55,448 bases of DNA from DATACN01 sp038215095 (GTDB lineage Bacteria; Actinomycetota; Thermoleophilia; Solirubrobacterales; Thermoleophilaceae): assembly GCA_038215095.1 (NCBI GenBank), contig JBBQRG010000007.1:1-55448 (forward strand), read 5' to 3'. Positions 1 through 7,663 of the stretch are shown here, piece after piece. The first letter of the stretch is position 1; each line of letters starts with the position of its first letter. The notes beneath the pieces are model-generated. The model ran no database searches, had not been told where the DNA came from, and saw only the letters and a list, made by a program, of their open reading frames with translations. The position numbers and the translations under genes were made by a program.

Positions 1-145
1 CTTCATCGATCCGGAGGAGTGCATCGACTGCGACGCGTGCGTGGAGGCCTGCCCGGTGGACGCCTGCTTCGCCGAGGACCAGCTCCCCGACGAGTGGTCG
101 AAGTTCGCCGAGGCGAACGCCGCCTACTTCAAGAACGCCTCTTAG
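1..145 (+). CDS. fdxA: Seven-iron-type ferredoxin, C-terminal part (5' end outside window)
   Basis: The reading frame enters from the left edge at base 2 and gives 47 residues before TAG at 143-145. It holds a 4Fe-4S signature with CxxCxxCxxxCP spacing (CIDCDACVEACP), followed by an acidic stretch and a QLPDEWSKFAEANAAYF tail. That tail is typical of actinobacterial FdxA (3Fe-4S/4Fe-4S) ferredoxins, which carry electrons in the cytoplasm. The cysteines of the first cluster would lie upstream of the window. The gene converges on the ABC permease gene and their ends overlap by 4 bp. Confidence 0.85.
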   Translation, partial: FIDPEECIDCDACVEACPVDACFAEDQLPDEWSKFAEANAAYFKNAS

Positions 146-963
146 CCGCCGGCCACGTCCCGACGCAGGAAGACCGTCGTGGCCGCCGCGAGCGCCGGGA
201 TCGCGTAGAGAGCGCACACCCAGGCGGCGCGGCCGATGGGCGCCCAGTCGGTCGGGGTACGGAGGAAGCCCTGCCAGGCGTTGAACTGCGTGCTCAGCAG
301 GTACGGCTTCAGTGCGCCGAGGCCGGGGAGGATGCCGATCAGCTGCAACAGCAGCGAGGTCATGAGCGTGCCCACCACCGCCGCGGCGCTGTTGCGGGTG
401 ACGGTCGAGAGGAGCAGCCCGATCGCGGCTATCGCGAGGATGGGAAGCAGGTAGACGCCAAGGCTGGCGATCACGAGCCACAGCCCTCGCTGAGCGGATA
501 CCGGAGTCCCTGACAGGCTCGTGATCGGGTGCAGGCCGGAGGCGAGGATCCCCGCGCTCAGCGACACGATGCCGGTGATCACGATCGCGAGCGCGGCGTA
601 GCTCATCGCGGCCAGCGCCTTCGCGGCAAAGATCTGCCCGCGGTCGACCGAGCGGGTGAGGATGGTCTTCAGCGTGCCGTTGTGGTCCTCGGAGGCCACG
701 ATGTCACCGGCCACCAGGGCGGTGATCAGCGGGAACATCCAGATCGAGCCGAACAGGAGGAGCACCAGCGGCACCGCCAGGCCGGTCGAGTGGAGGTAGC
801 GCCCGAACGCCACGTCCTCCGGGCCGGAGCCGCCCTGCGCCACCAGCGCCACCACGAAGATCACGGGCACCAGCGCCGCGGCGCCCAGCCCCAGGTAGGT
901 GCGCTTCTGCGAGCGCAGCTTGCGCAGCTCCCAGCGATAGATGGTCAGGACGCCGGGCCTCAC
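142..963 (-). CDS. ABC-2 type transporter permease
   Basis: This 273-residue protein is very hydrophobic, with about six membrane spans. A cytoplasmic N-terminus (YRWELRKLRSQKRTY) precedes the first span. After span two comes the segment GDIVASEDHNGTLKTILTR, a typical ABC-2 permease motif (exchange of activity on the inner face). It should pair with the ATPase encoded just upstream: its GTG start overlaps the ATPase stop (GTGA), so translation is probably coupled. The substrate is unknown; drug, lipid or peptide export are typical for the family. Confidence 0.85.
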   Translation of the reverse strand: MRPGVLTIYRWELRKLRSQKRTYLGLGAAALVPVIFVVALVAQGGSGPEDVAFGRYLHSTGLAVPLVLLLFGSIWMFPLITALVAGDIVASEDHNGTLKTILTRSVDRGQIFAAKALAAMSYAALAIVITGIVSLSAGILASGLHPITSLSGTPVSAQRGLWLVIASLGVYLLPILAIAAIGLLLSTVTRNSAAAVVGTLMTSLLLQLIGILPGLGALKPYLLSTQFNAWQGFLRTPTDWAPIGRAAWVCALYAIPALAAATTVFLRRDVAGG

Positions 964-1895
964 GCGACCACAGCCGGCTGCTCGTCCTCGGTGAGCCGGA
1001 AGAAGAGGTCCTCGAGGGTCGCGAGCTGCGGGCTCAGCTCCATGACCAGGGCGCCGCCCTCCACGAGGGCCTGCGACAGCTGCGCGACGGCGTCCTCCGT
1101 GTCCGCGCGCACAATCAGGCGAACGTCGTCCTCGTCGAGCTCGATGCCCGGCTGTGCCGCGCAGATGCGCCGGGCCCGCTCGTCGTCGCTCGTTCGCACG
1201 CGGAAGCGGAGGCCCGCGGCGCTGCGCAGGTCCTGGAGCGAGCCCTCGTAGGCCACCCGCCCCGAGCGCACGATGGCCACGCGGTTGCAGAGCTCCTCGA
1301 CCTCGGCCAGCAGATGGCTCGACAGGAGGACCGTCATCCCCTCGGACGCCAGGCGCTTCACCAGGCGCCGCATGTCGCGCATGCCGCCGGGATCGAGTCC
1401 GGTCGCCGGCTCGTCCAGCAACAGGAGCCGCGGCCTGCGGAGCAGCGCCGCCGCGATCCCGAGCCGCTGGCGCATGCCGTGCGAGTAGCCGCCCACCTTG
1501 TCCTTGGCCCGGTCGCGCAGCTCCACCACGTCGAGCACCTCGTCGATCCGGGACGCGGAATCGCCCCCGTCCAGAGCCGCCAGCAGCCGCAGGTTCACCA
1601 TGCCGGGCAGGTAGGGGTAGAACTGCGGGGCCTCCACGAATCCCGCCACACCTTCCAGCGCGGCCACTCCGAGCTGCGGGTCGCGCCCGAACAGCCGCAC
1701 GCTGCCCGCCGTCGGCCGGATGAGGCCCAGCATCATCCGGAGCGACGTGGTCTTCCCGGCGCCGTTCGGACCCAGGTAGCCGAACACGTCGCCCGCCCGG
1801 ACGGTGAGGTCCACATCATCGACCGCGGTCAGGTCGCCGTAGCGCTTGACCAGCCCGCGCACCTCGACCGGAGCCGCGTCCGGGCTGTCGCTCAC
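960..1895 (-). CDS. ABC transporter ATP-binding protein (drug/lipid exporter type)
   Basis: This 311-residue ATPase has Walker A GPNGAGKT near residue 43, a divergent signature SHGMRQRL in place of LSGGQ, Walker B LLLLDEPATGLD and the switch-histidine segment LLSSHLLAEVEELC. A C-terminal domain of about 80 residues resembles the DUF4162 extension of CcmA/NatA-like exporters. It overlaps both neighbours by 4 bp (GTGA at each junction), giving a three-gene operon: exported LolA-like protein, ATPase, permease. Confidence 0.92.
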   Translation of the reverse strand: MSDSPDAAPVEVRGLVKRYGDLTAVDDVDLTVRAGDVFGYLGPNGAGKTTSLRMMLGLIRPTAGSVRLFGRDPQLGVAALEGVAGFVEAPQFYPYLPGMVNLRLLAALDGGDSASRIDEVLDVVELRDRAKDKVGGYSHGMRQRLGIAAALLRRPRLLLLDEPATGLDPGGMRDMRRLVKRLASEGMTVLLSSHLLAEVEELCNRVAIVRSGRVAYEGSLQDLRSAAGLRFRVRTSDDERARRICAAQPGIELDEDDVRLIVRADTEDAVAQLSQALVEGGALVMELSPQLATLEDLFFRLTEDEQPAVVA

Positions 1896-3100
1896 AGCCC
1901 GCGCGCGGCGGCCAGCGCGGTGGCCTGGCGGACCGAGCCCAGGACCACGTAGCTCACGCCGGCGCGGTCGAAGCGCACCAGCGATCCCAGGGCCGTCTCG
2001 AGCTGCTGTCCGGAGTGGCCGTTGACGGACACCTTGGGCAGGCTCAGATCGCGGCCGTGGTGATGGTCGGCCTGGGAGCTGCTGGCGGTGTCGCCCGGCT
2101 TCGCGCGCGACTCGATCACAGCGATGGCGCCGAGGTCGCGCCCGTACGTGACGAGCGCGGCCGCCTTGCCGTCCGAGCCGATCAGCTTCACACCCGTACG
2201 CGGGCGCCCGGCCAGCGTGTCGGGCGCCGTCAGGCCGAACGGGAGCGCCTTGCGCACGGAGGCGAGGCCTTCGACGGGCCGCTCGTGCTTGCGCTTGCTG
2301 CGCGTCGGCCGGGCGGTCTTCGTCCCGAGGTCCACGACCTTTGCGCCAGCCGGATTCGGGAGCGCCAGGTCGGAGCCGGCGACGCTGCCGTAAGAGATGT
2401 GAGTGGCTTTCAGCTCGAGCACCGGGTCGCTGCTGCCCTTGGCGTAGACGGCTGCCTTGAGCGGCACGGCCCTGGACGCGTCGAACGCAAGCTCGAGTCC
2501 ACCCAGCAGTCCGCCGTTCGCCTTAGGCGCCGCCTTGACGGTGTAGGCGCCCTGACCGCCGACGTTGCCCGGCTGCGCGCCGGACAGGCGCGCGTGCTCG
2601 GAGAGCTTCGCCAGAGCCTTGTCGATGCTTGCGAGGGTGGGCGGCCCGCCCGCAGCCTCGTGCCGGGTCTCGGCCTTCTTCTTGTTCTGCGGCAGGTCAC
2701 CGCGATAGAGGGTGTTCGAGGCCGGGTCGTACAGGCTGAAGTGGTTGCCGTCGATTGCCGCGATGGCGTCACCGCGGCCGCCATCGTCGGCCTGGAGCTC
2801 GAGGCGAAGGCGCCCGTCGGCCGAAGCCCACAGGCGCCCGCTCGCGCCCTTGAGGATCGGATCGACGCCTTCGACGCCGGACGTGTCGATCAGGCGGTTC
2901 GTGAAGTGGATCCGCGCGCTCACGCCCGGGACGGAGGGACCGGCGAGGGAATGCCGGACGGCTTTGTCGAGCGGCCGCGGCGGGGGCGTTGCTCCGCCAC
3001 CTGCCGCGAGGGCGATCGTGGTTCCCGCCCCGACGGCTGCGACTAGTCCGGCTGTCGCGCCGATCAGGCGCTTGGTGGAGAGCTGGCGTATCCGGCGCAC
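1892..3100 (-). CDS. Exported LolA-like/DUF2092-like protein linked to an ABC exporter
   Basis: This 402-residue protein has a basic N-terminus, then a hydrophobic segment (LIGATAGLVAAVGAGTTIALAA) that serves as signal peptide or anchor. The rest is rich in beta strands, including VSARIHFTNRLID and DGNHFSLYDPASNTLYRGDLP. This is the look of LolA/LppX-fold lipid carriers found beside ABC exporters in actinobacteria. The GTG start at 3100 has a strong Shine-Dalgarno (AGGAGG, 6 nt away). It heads the ABC operon, so it may chaperone the exported substrate outside the membrane. The fold assignment comes from pattern only. Confidence 0.65.
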   Translation of the reverse strand: MRRIRQLSTKRLIGATAGLVAAVGAGTTIALAAGGGATPPPRPLDKAVRHSLAGPSVPGVSARIHFTNRLIDTSGVEGVDPILKGASGRLWASADGRLRLELQADDGGRGDAIAAIDGNHFSLYDPASNTLYRGDLPQNKKKAETRHEAAGGPPTLASIDKALAKLSEHARLSGAQPGNVGGQGAYTVKAAPKANGGLLGGLELAFDASRAVPLKAAVYAKGSSDPVLELKATHISYGSVAGSDLALPNPAGAKVVDLGTKTARPTRSKRKHERPVEGLASVRKALPFGLTAPDTLAGRPRTGVKLIGSDGKAAALVTYGRDLGAIAVIESRAKPGDTASSSQADHHHGRDLSLPKVSVNGHSGQQLETALGSLVRFDRAGVSYVVLGSVRQATALAAARGL

Positions 3101-3174
3101 ATCGATCCTCCTGGCGGGGGTGATACTCCACCCAGCCTAGGGATCGAACCTGAACAGGCCCTAAACCTGGCGCG

Positions 3175-4317
3175 CTACGTCGCCATCGGCAGCGCCGTCC
3201 CGGTGACCTCCGGGATCGGCGGGCCCGAGGGCGCCTGCAGCACGGGGATCTCCTGCGGCGTGGCGGCGATGATGCCACGCGCCGTGTGGAACAGCGCCTG
3301 CGAGGCGGGCGCGTCGGGATCCTCGAGCACCAGCGGCCGGCCCTCGTCGGCGCAGACCCGCAACTCCTCCTGGAGCGGGATCTTGCCGAGCAGGGGCACG
3401 TCGAGGTCGTCGGCCAGCAGCTGGCCGCCGCCCTCGCCGAAGATCGTGAAGCGCTCGCCGGTGGGCGTGGTGAAGCCGGACATGTTCTCGATCACGCCGG
3501 CGATCGAGAGGTCGAACTTCTGCGCGGTCTCCGCGGCGCGGGCAGCCACCTTCTGAGCGGCCGGCTGCGGGGTGGTCACGATCACGAACTGCGCCTGCGG
3601 CAGCAGCTGGGCGAGCGTCATCGCCACGTCGCCGGTGCCGGGCGGCAGATCGATCAGCAGGTAGTCGAGCTCGCCCCAGTCCACGTCCTCGAGGAACTGG
3701 CGGATGGCCTTGTGAAGCATGGGCCCGCGCCAGGTGATGGCCTGGTCCTGCTCGTTGAGGAAGAACTCGATCGAGATGACCTTCACGCCGCCGTGGGCCT
3801 CGAGCGGCAGGATCTTGCGATCGCCCGACACCATCGGCCGGCCATGCACGCCGAGCATGCGCGGGATCGAGTAGCCCCAGACGTCGGCGTCGAGCACCGC
3901 CGCCTGCTTGCCCTCGAGCTGGAACGCGGCGGCCAGGTTGGCGGTGGCGGTGGACTTGCCCACGCCGCCCTTGCCGGAGCCGACGCAGATCACGTTCTTG
4001 ACCTTGGCCAGGGCGCCCTGTGGCAGTCCGCTGCGGCCGAGCTTCTGCTGGAGCCCCTGCTTCTCGTCGGCGCTCAGGACGTCGAAGGCCACGTTTACGC
4101 GGTCGACGCCGTCGAGCGAGGTCACGTTCTGGACCACAGCCTGCTCGAAGTGGGAGCGGATCGGGCAGCCCGGGGTGGTGAGCGACACCATCACGTCGAC
4201 CCGCCCGGGTTCCGGCTGCTCGATCGAGCGCACCATGCCCAGCGAAACGATGTCCTTGCGCAGCTCCGGGTCGATCACCCGGCGCAGCACCTCGTTGATC
4301 TGTTCTTGGCTGGGCAT
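3175..4317 (-). CDS. mrp: Mrp/NBP35-type Fe-S cluster carrier ATPase
   Basis: This 380-residue protein has an N-terminal MIP18/DUF59 domain of about 85 residues (SQEQINEVLRRVIDPELRKD and TTPGCPIRSHF). It is followed by a ParA/MinD-like P-loop ATPase with the deviant Walker A GSGKGGVGKST, then VLDADVWGYSIP, DLPPGTGD and GVIENMSGF. Most Mrp proteins have a CxxC near the C-terminus for cluster binding; here that region reads LRVCADEGRPLV with a single Cys. ATG 4317 is preferred over the longer open frame to 4446 because GGAGGG lies 6-7 nt upstream and the preceding translated sequence is hairpin leader. Confidence 0.9.
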   Translation of the reverse strand: MPSQEQINEVLRRVIDPELRKDIVSLGMVRSIEQPEPGRVDVMVSLTTPGCPIRSHFEQAVVQNVTSLDGVDRVNVAFDVLSADEKQGLQQKLGRSGLPQGALAKVKNVICVGSGKGGVGKSTATANLAAAFQLEGKQAAVLDADVWGYSIPRMLGVHGRPMVSGDRKILPLEAHGGVKVISIEFFLNEQDQAITWRGPMLHKAIRQFLEDVDWGELDYLLIDLPPGTGDVAMTLAQLLPQAQFVIVTTPQPAAQKVAARAAETAQKFDLSIAGVIENMSGFTTPTGERFTIFGEGGGQLLADDLDVPLLGKIPLQEELRVCADEGRPLVLEDPDAPASQALFHTARGIIAATPQEIPVLQAPSGPPIPEVTGTALPMAT

Positions 4318-4341
4318 GGAGTCCCTCCATTGTGGCAAACA

Positions 4342-4372
4342 CAAACGGGGCCCCTTGTGGGAGCCCCGTTTG
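4342..4372 (-). terminator. Strong hairpin upstream of mrp (terminator or attenuator)
   Basis: Ten-base arms CAAACGGGGC and GCCCCGTTTG pair perfectly. The stem continues through a bulged base into CCC/GGG, closed by an ACAA loop. On the minus strand the stem is followed by TGTTTG. It ends the basic-protein transcript or attenuates mrp. Confidence 0.55.
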
Positions 4373-4399
4373 CTTACTGAGGGAGGAGAGATACTGCAC

Positions 4400-4465
4400 A
4401 CTGCCGGCGGATATGTAGATGCCGGCAGTCTCTCCCCGGGCGCCATCTCTCCGAGAGGCCCGGGG
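4400..4465 (-). other. Two further tandem hairpins in the gap before mrp
   Basis: ACTGCCGGC (4400-4408) pairs with GCCGGCAGT (4421-4429). CCCCGGGC (4434-4441) pairs with GCCCGGGG (4458-4465), with a nested CTCT/AGAG stem inside its loop. With the hairpin at 4342-4372 they fill nearly all of the 164-bp gap between the basic-protein gene and mrp. Confidence 0.6.
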
Positions 4466-4481
4466 GGAAGCTGCTTGAGAG

Positions 4482-5009
4482 CTAGGCCAGCGTGCCGACC
4501 TGCTCCTGCGCCCGCTTGACGAAGGTCTGCGCCTCGCGGCGGCCGACCTTCACCTGGCGCTCCGCCTCACGGCGGTTGCGCTTGACCACACGAGTGGCCT
4601 GGGTGCGGCGCTGCCGAAGCTCGCGCTCGACCTTGGTGCGGGTGCGCTTGACCTCACGCAGCGCGCGGTTGCGAGCGGTATTGCCACGGCGCTCGAACTT
4701 GCGCAGGTTGGTCGTGACGCGACGCTGGACCTTGCCGAGCTCACGCTCAGCGCTCTCGCGACCGGCGGTGTACGGCTTGACGGCCTCGATGACCTCGTCA
4801 CGCGCGGTCAGGTAAGCGCCGACGGGGATCAGCACGGCGCGCTCGGCCTGGGCCTGAACGACCTGAAGGGTGTTCAGCTCGGCCTGGGCGCGGGTCTCAG
4901 CGGCCCTCTTCGCCGACTGGCTGCGCTTGGCGGCGTTGCGCTTGCGGGTGGCAGCGGCCTTGCGGGCCGTCGCCTTCCTCTGGGTCTCTGTCTGGGGTGT
5001 GGTTGCCAT
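4482..5009 (-). CDS. Very basic, helical protein (histone- or phasin-like), function unknown
   Basis: This 175-residue protein is dominated by Arg, Lys, Ala and Glu. The first 35 residues are an Ala/Lys/Arg tail like bacterial histone H1-like or HupB tails. Residues 40-90 are the only moderately hydrophobic helix (LNTLQVVQAQAERAVLIPVGAYL). The remainder is a highly charged helix with many RR/KR pairs. The central part resembles phasin/HBHA-type helical proteins. DNA, RNA or polymer-granule binding would all fit. It has its own AT-rich promoter (5084-5111), and strong hairpins follow it. Confidence 0.75.
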   Translation of the reverse strand: MATTPQTETQRKATARKAAATRKRNAAKRSQSAKRAAETRAQAELNTLQVVQAQAERAVLIPVGAYLTARDEVIEAVKPYTAGRESAERELGKVQRRVTTNLRKFERRGNTARNRALREVKRTRTKVERELRQRRTQATRVVKRNRREAERQVKVGRREAQTFVKRAQEQVGTLA

Positions 5010-5075
5010 GGTGGCTTTCGACTCTCCTTCCCGACGGTGTCGGGACTTCGTCGTGGAATCTTATTAGATTTAACC

Positions 5076-5111
5076 TCGGTAGTAATATACCACCGAACAC
5101 ATGTACGTAAA
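5076..5111 (-). promoter_or_regulatory. AT-rich promoter with overlapping palindrome for the basic-protein gene
   Basis: On the minus strand a -35 TTTACG (5106-5111) is separated by 16 bp from a -10 TATATT (5084-5089). The -10 sits inside a 21-bp near-palindrome (5076-5096) with arms TCGGTGGT and ACTACCGA, a plausible operator. The stretch stands out as AT-rich in this GC-rich DNA. Confidence 0.55.
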
Positions 5112-5141
5112 CCTCCCCTTGCGAGGAGTTACATGTGGGGC

Positions 5142-6194
5142 CTAGAGAGCGGGCTCGAGGCTCTTTGTGCGGACCCGCTCGAGCCAGCGCAGCGGGTCGG
5201 TGAGCTCGCCGGCGGAGGGCAGGGCCCCGGGGGATGACCACACCCGGTTCAGGCCCTCCATCCCCGCCTCGGCCACGACGGCGTCGCAGAAGTCGCGGCC
5301 CTGCTCGTACTGGCGAAGCTTCAGCTCCAGGCCCAGGAGGCGCTGAAGCGCCCTCTCCGGGGCCGAGCGGGCCTTGCGGCGCTTGTCCATGGCTTCGCGC
5401 AGGCCCGCGTAGGAAGGCAGCAGGCGCTCTCCAAGCGCGTCCATGACGTACTCCGAGTAGCCCTCGACGACCGCCATGGCGGCGTTCATGCGGCCCATCA
5501 GCTCCCGCTGCTCGTCCGACTGCACCAGCGCGACCAGCCCGCCCTCGCGGAAGGAGGTGGCGAGCTTCGAGAAGTCGGGCAGCGCCGGCAGTCCGCCGGC
5601 ATCGCCGCGCTCGATCTTTACGTCCACCGTCTCCAGGTACTCGCGCATCAGTCCGCCGATGTGGTCGCGCAGCCACGGGACGCCTTGGAACTGGAAGACG
5701 TGCGTCAGCTCGTGGATGGCGATCCAGCCGAAGAAGCTCTCGGGGTCCACGTCGAGCTTTCCGATGGCCGCGTGCAGGTTGGGGCCCACGAACAGCAGCC
5801 GCGGCGGCGACTCCGCTCCCAGCAGGGACAGCTCGTACTGACCGAGCACGCGCTGCGACACGTAGCCCATCACCAGCCCGACCTCGGCGGCGATCGTCGC
5901 CCCGGCGCCCATCCGCAGCGCGCCCGCCAGCGGCCCCGCGAACGCAAGCCGCTCGTCCAGCCGCTCCACCACCGGGTCGAGCATCTGCTCGAACGAAGCC
6001 AGGTTCAGCTCGGCCCACTCAGCCCGGCCGACGACCTCCGCCGCCGGCGCGGGAGCCGCCAGCTCCAGCTGCGTGCAGCCCGCCACGTGCAGCTCCAGGT
6101 CGGCGCACAGCGCCCGAAGGTCAACGCCCAGCTCGGCCGGCTCGTCGGAGCCCGCTGTGAGGCGGGCGAGCTGCCGGGCAATGGACCAGTTCAT
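5142..6194 (-). CDS. Zincin-like metallopeptidase, DUF2342/F420-biosynthesis-associated family
   Basis: This protein of about 350 residues carries the zinc-protease signature HELTHVFQFQ (HExxH) in the middle, preceded by PRLLFVGPNLHAAIGKL. Further on come VVEGYSEYVMDALG, probably supplying the third ligand Glu, and RKARSAPERALQRLLGLELKLRQYEQG. These are hallmarks of the actinobacterial DUF2342 family (TIGR03624/TIGR03883), often near F420 genes; no F420 gene is visible here. Start ATG 6194 (MNWSIARQLARL) is preferred: the longer frame to 6266 runs into the EAL gene, and GATACT lies 7 nt upstream of 6194. No substrate is known. Confidence 0.85.
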   Translation of the reverse strand: MNWSIARQLARLTAGSDEPAELGVDLRALCADLELHVAGCTQLELAAPAPAAEVVGRAEWAELNLASFEQMLDPVVERLDERLAFAGPLAGALRMGAGATIAAEVGLVMGYVSQRVLGQYELSLLGAESPPRLLFVGPNLHAAIGKLDVDPESFFGWIAIHELTHVFQFQGVPWLRDHIGGLMREYLETVDVKIERGDAGGLPALPDFSKLATSFREGGLVALVQSDEQRELMGRMNAAMAVVEGYSEYVMDALGERLLPSYAGLREAMDKRRKARSAPERALQRLLGLELKLRQYEQGRDFCDAVVAEAGMEGLNRVWSSPGALPSAGELTDPLRWLERVRTKSLEPAL

Positions 6195-6225
6195 ATACGC
6201 AAGTATCGCGACCCTTAGCGATTGG

Positions 6226-7515
6226 TTATCCGTGGGGTGTGACGACTCTTGGCCGTACCCAGCCAAAGCCGCGTGTGGCCGCGGGCAGCACGCTGGTGTC
6301 GGCCGGCGTAAAGGGTCGCGCTTTAGTTACTTTGAGCATCAGGGTGCGGGCGGCCCAGGCGACCACGTCGCGCTGGTGGGTGACGGCGAAGCGGAAGCGG
6401 CGATCCATGTCCGGGCCGTCGTCGCCCAGGTCGCGCGCGATGAGGGCGCCGGTGAAGTCGGGGCCGATGCAGATCACGTTCCACTCGCCGGCCAGGCGGT
6501 CGTTGTCGGGCATCGAGGCGCCGCGCACGCCAGGGGCGGGGGCGTCGCTCAGGCCGCCGCCGAAAGCGCCGACGAAAGCTGAGCCCCGTGCCAGCTCCGT
6601 GTAGCGCTGGGCTGTGGCCGGCGTGAAGTGGCGGGCGGCCTGGAAGCAGCCAAGCACCACCGCGGAGTCGCGGGCCTCGAGCGTGCGGCCCTCGAGGTCC
6701 ATGCTGATGCCGAGCAGGTCCCGCTTTGTGGCCTCGGCTGTCGGCAGCAGGCGTTCGACCAGCTCGAACGGGGTCTCGTCGGAGATGCGCGGCTGGCGCT
6801 CGGCGAGCGGTGTCGCGTCGGTGTGCAGCGGCGCCGCGGCTTCGAGCGGTCCGGGCCGGCCGAAGTGCCAGCCCTGCCCGAGCGTCGCGCCCAGCGCAAG
6901 CGCCCGCTCCACGTGCTCCTCGGTCTCCAGTCCCTCGGCCAGCACGGATGCGCCGGCCCAGTCTGCGTAGGCGCGAGCGGCGCGGGCGATCCGCTCGTGC
7001 TCGGCGCTGGGCGGCCCCGCGGTGAGTTCCATGTCGAGCTTCACAACGTCGGGGCGTATCAGCGGCAGCATCGCCAGCGAGCTCCACTCGCTGCCGAGGT
7101 CGTCGATCGCGATGCCCCAGCCCTCGCCGCGCAGGTCCTCGACCGCGCGCAGCATCTCGGCGGGCTGCAGCACCAGCCCTCGCTCGGTGACCTCGTGGAT
7201 CAGCTTCAGCTCTCGCCGGGCTCGCCTCAGCACGGCCCCCACGGCCGCGGGCGGTGCGCTGCCGAGCGCCTCGGGCTCCACGTTCACGAACAGCGCGGCC
7301 GGCGGAGTGAGGCCTGCCTCGAACGCTCCGGCGGCCGCGACCTCGCGGCAGCGCCAGTCGAGCTCGGCCAGCTTCCCCGAGCGCCGCGCGGCCTCGAAGA
7401 GCCGGTCGGGCCGCTCGAGCTCCGATCCCTGGGGCCCGCGAGCGAGCGCCTCATAGCCGATCGTCCGCCGCCCCTCGAGCTCGACGATCGGCTGGTAGAC
7501 GGCGTGGACGTGCAC
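6226..7515 (-). CDS. EAL-domain c-di-GMP phosphodiesterase with C-terminal DICT sensory domain
   Basis: Residues 1-240 form an EAL domain. It retains YEALARG (the EAL motif), FVNVEP, IHEVTER, IDDLGSEWSS (DDFG-type loop), VVKLD, LAEGLE and GQGWHFGRP, so catalysis of c-di-GMP to pGpG is plausible. Residues of about 255-400 match the DICT sensor domain (KRDLLGISMDLEG, VVLGCFQAARHFTPATAQRY, NVICIGPDFTGALIARDL), which is linked to c-di-GMP and light-sensing proteins. The last 30 or so residues are encoded by sequence resembling a repeat found after the LigD polymerase gene (see 6268-6320). No membrane segment is present. Confidence 0.88.
   Translation of the reverse strand: MHVHAVYQPIVELEGRRTIGYEALARGPQGSELERPDRLFEAARRSGKLAELDWRCREVAAAGAFEAGLTPPAALFVNVEPEALGSAPPAAVGAVLRRARRELKLIHEVTERGLVLQPAEMLRAVEDLRGEGWGIAIDDLGSEWSSLAMLPLIRPDVVKLDMELTAGPPSAEHERIARAARAYADWAGASVLAEGLETEEHVERALALGATLGQGWHFGRPGPLEAAAPLHTDATPLAERQPRISDETPFELVERLLPTAEATKRDLLGISMDLEGRTLEARDSAVVLGCFQAARHFTPATAQRYTELARGSAFVGAFGGGLSDAPAPGVRGASMPDNDRLAGEWNVICIGPDFTGALIARDLGDDGPDMDRRFRFAVTHQRDVVAWAARTLMLKVTKARPFTPADTSVLPAATRGFGWVRPRVVTPHG
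6268..6320 (-). repeat. Dispersed repeat copy A, inside the 3' end of the EAL-DICT gene
   Basis: It aligns without gaps to 7609-7661 at about 39 of 53 positions. The alignment includes a 17-nt perfect core, CGTGTGGCCGCGGGCAG (6272-6288). Confidence 0.5.
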
Positions 7516-7549
7516 GCCCCGAGCATCGGCGCGGGGGCGGCAGTCTTGA

Positions 7550-7584
7550 GCAGAGGGCAGAGGGCAGAGAGCAGAGAGCAGAGC
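7550..7584 (+). repeat. Five tandem copies of a 7-bp unit (GCAGAGG/A)
   Basis: The units are GCAGAGG, GCAGAGG, GCAGAGA, GCAGAGA and GCAGAGC, end to end. They lie between the LigD polymerase gene and the EAL-DICT gene. A 12-bp palindrome (GCCACCGGTGGC, 7591-7602) follows. Confidence 0.9.
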
Positions 7585-7608
7585 CGAAGTGCCACCGGTG
7601 GCGTAGGG

Positions 7609-7661
7609 GGCACGTGTGGCCGCGGGCAGGAGGCTGGCCCCCTCGCGCGCTAAGGGACGCG
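7609..7661 (-). repeat. Dispersed repeat copy B, directly after the LigD polymerase stop
   Basis: It begins 2 bp after the stop codon of the polymerase gene and shares the 17-nt core (7613-7629) with copy A. The rest aligns at about 74%. Confidence 0.5.
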
Positions 7662-7663
7662 AT

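Noticed and set aside
3161..4399. Alternative frame starting with MQYLSSLSKQTG upstream of mrp as a leader peptide
   Set aside because: It has no Shine-Dalgarno and reads straight through the hairpin into a shifted frame of mrp. There is no codon bias for a regulatory amino acid.
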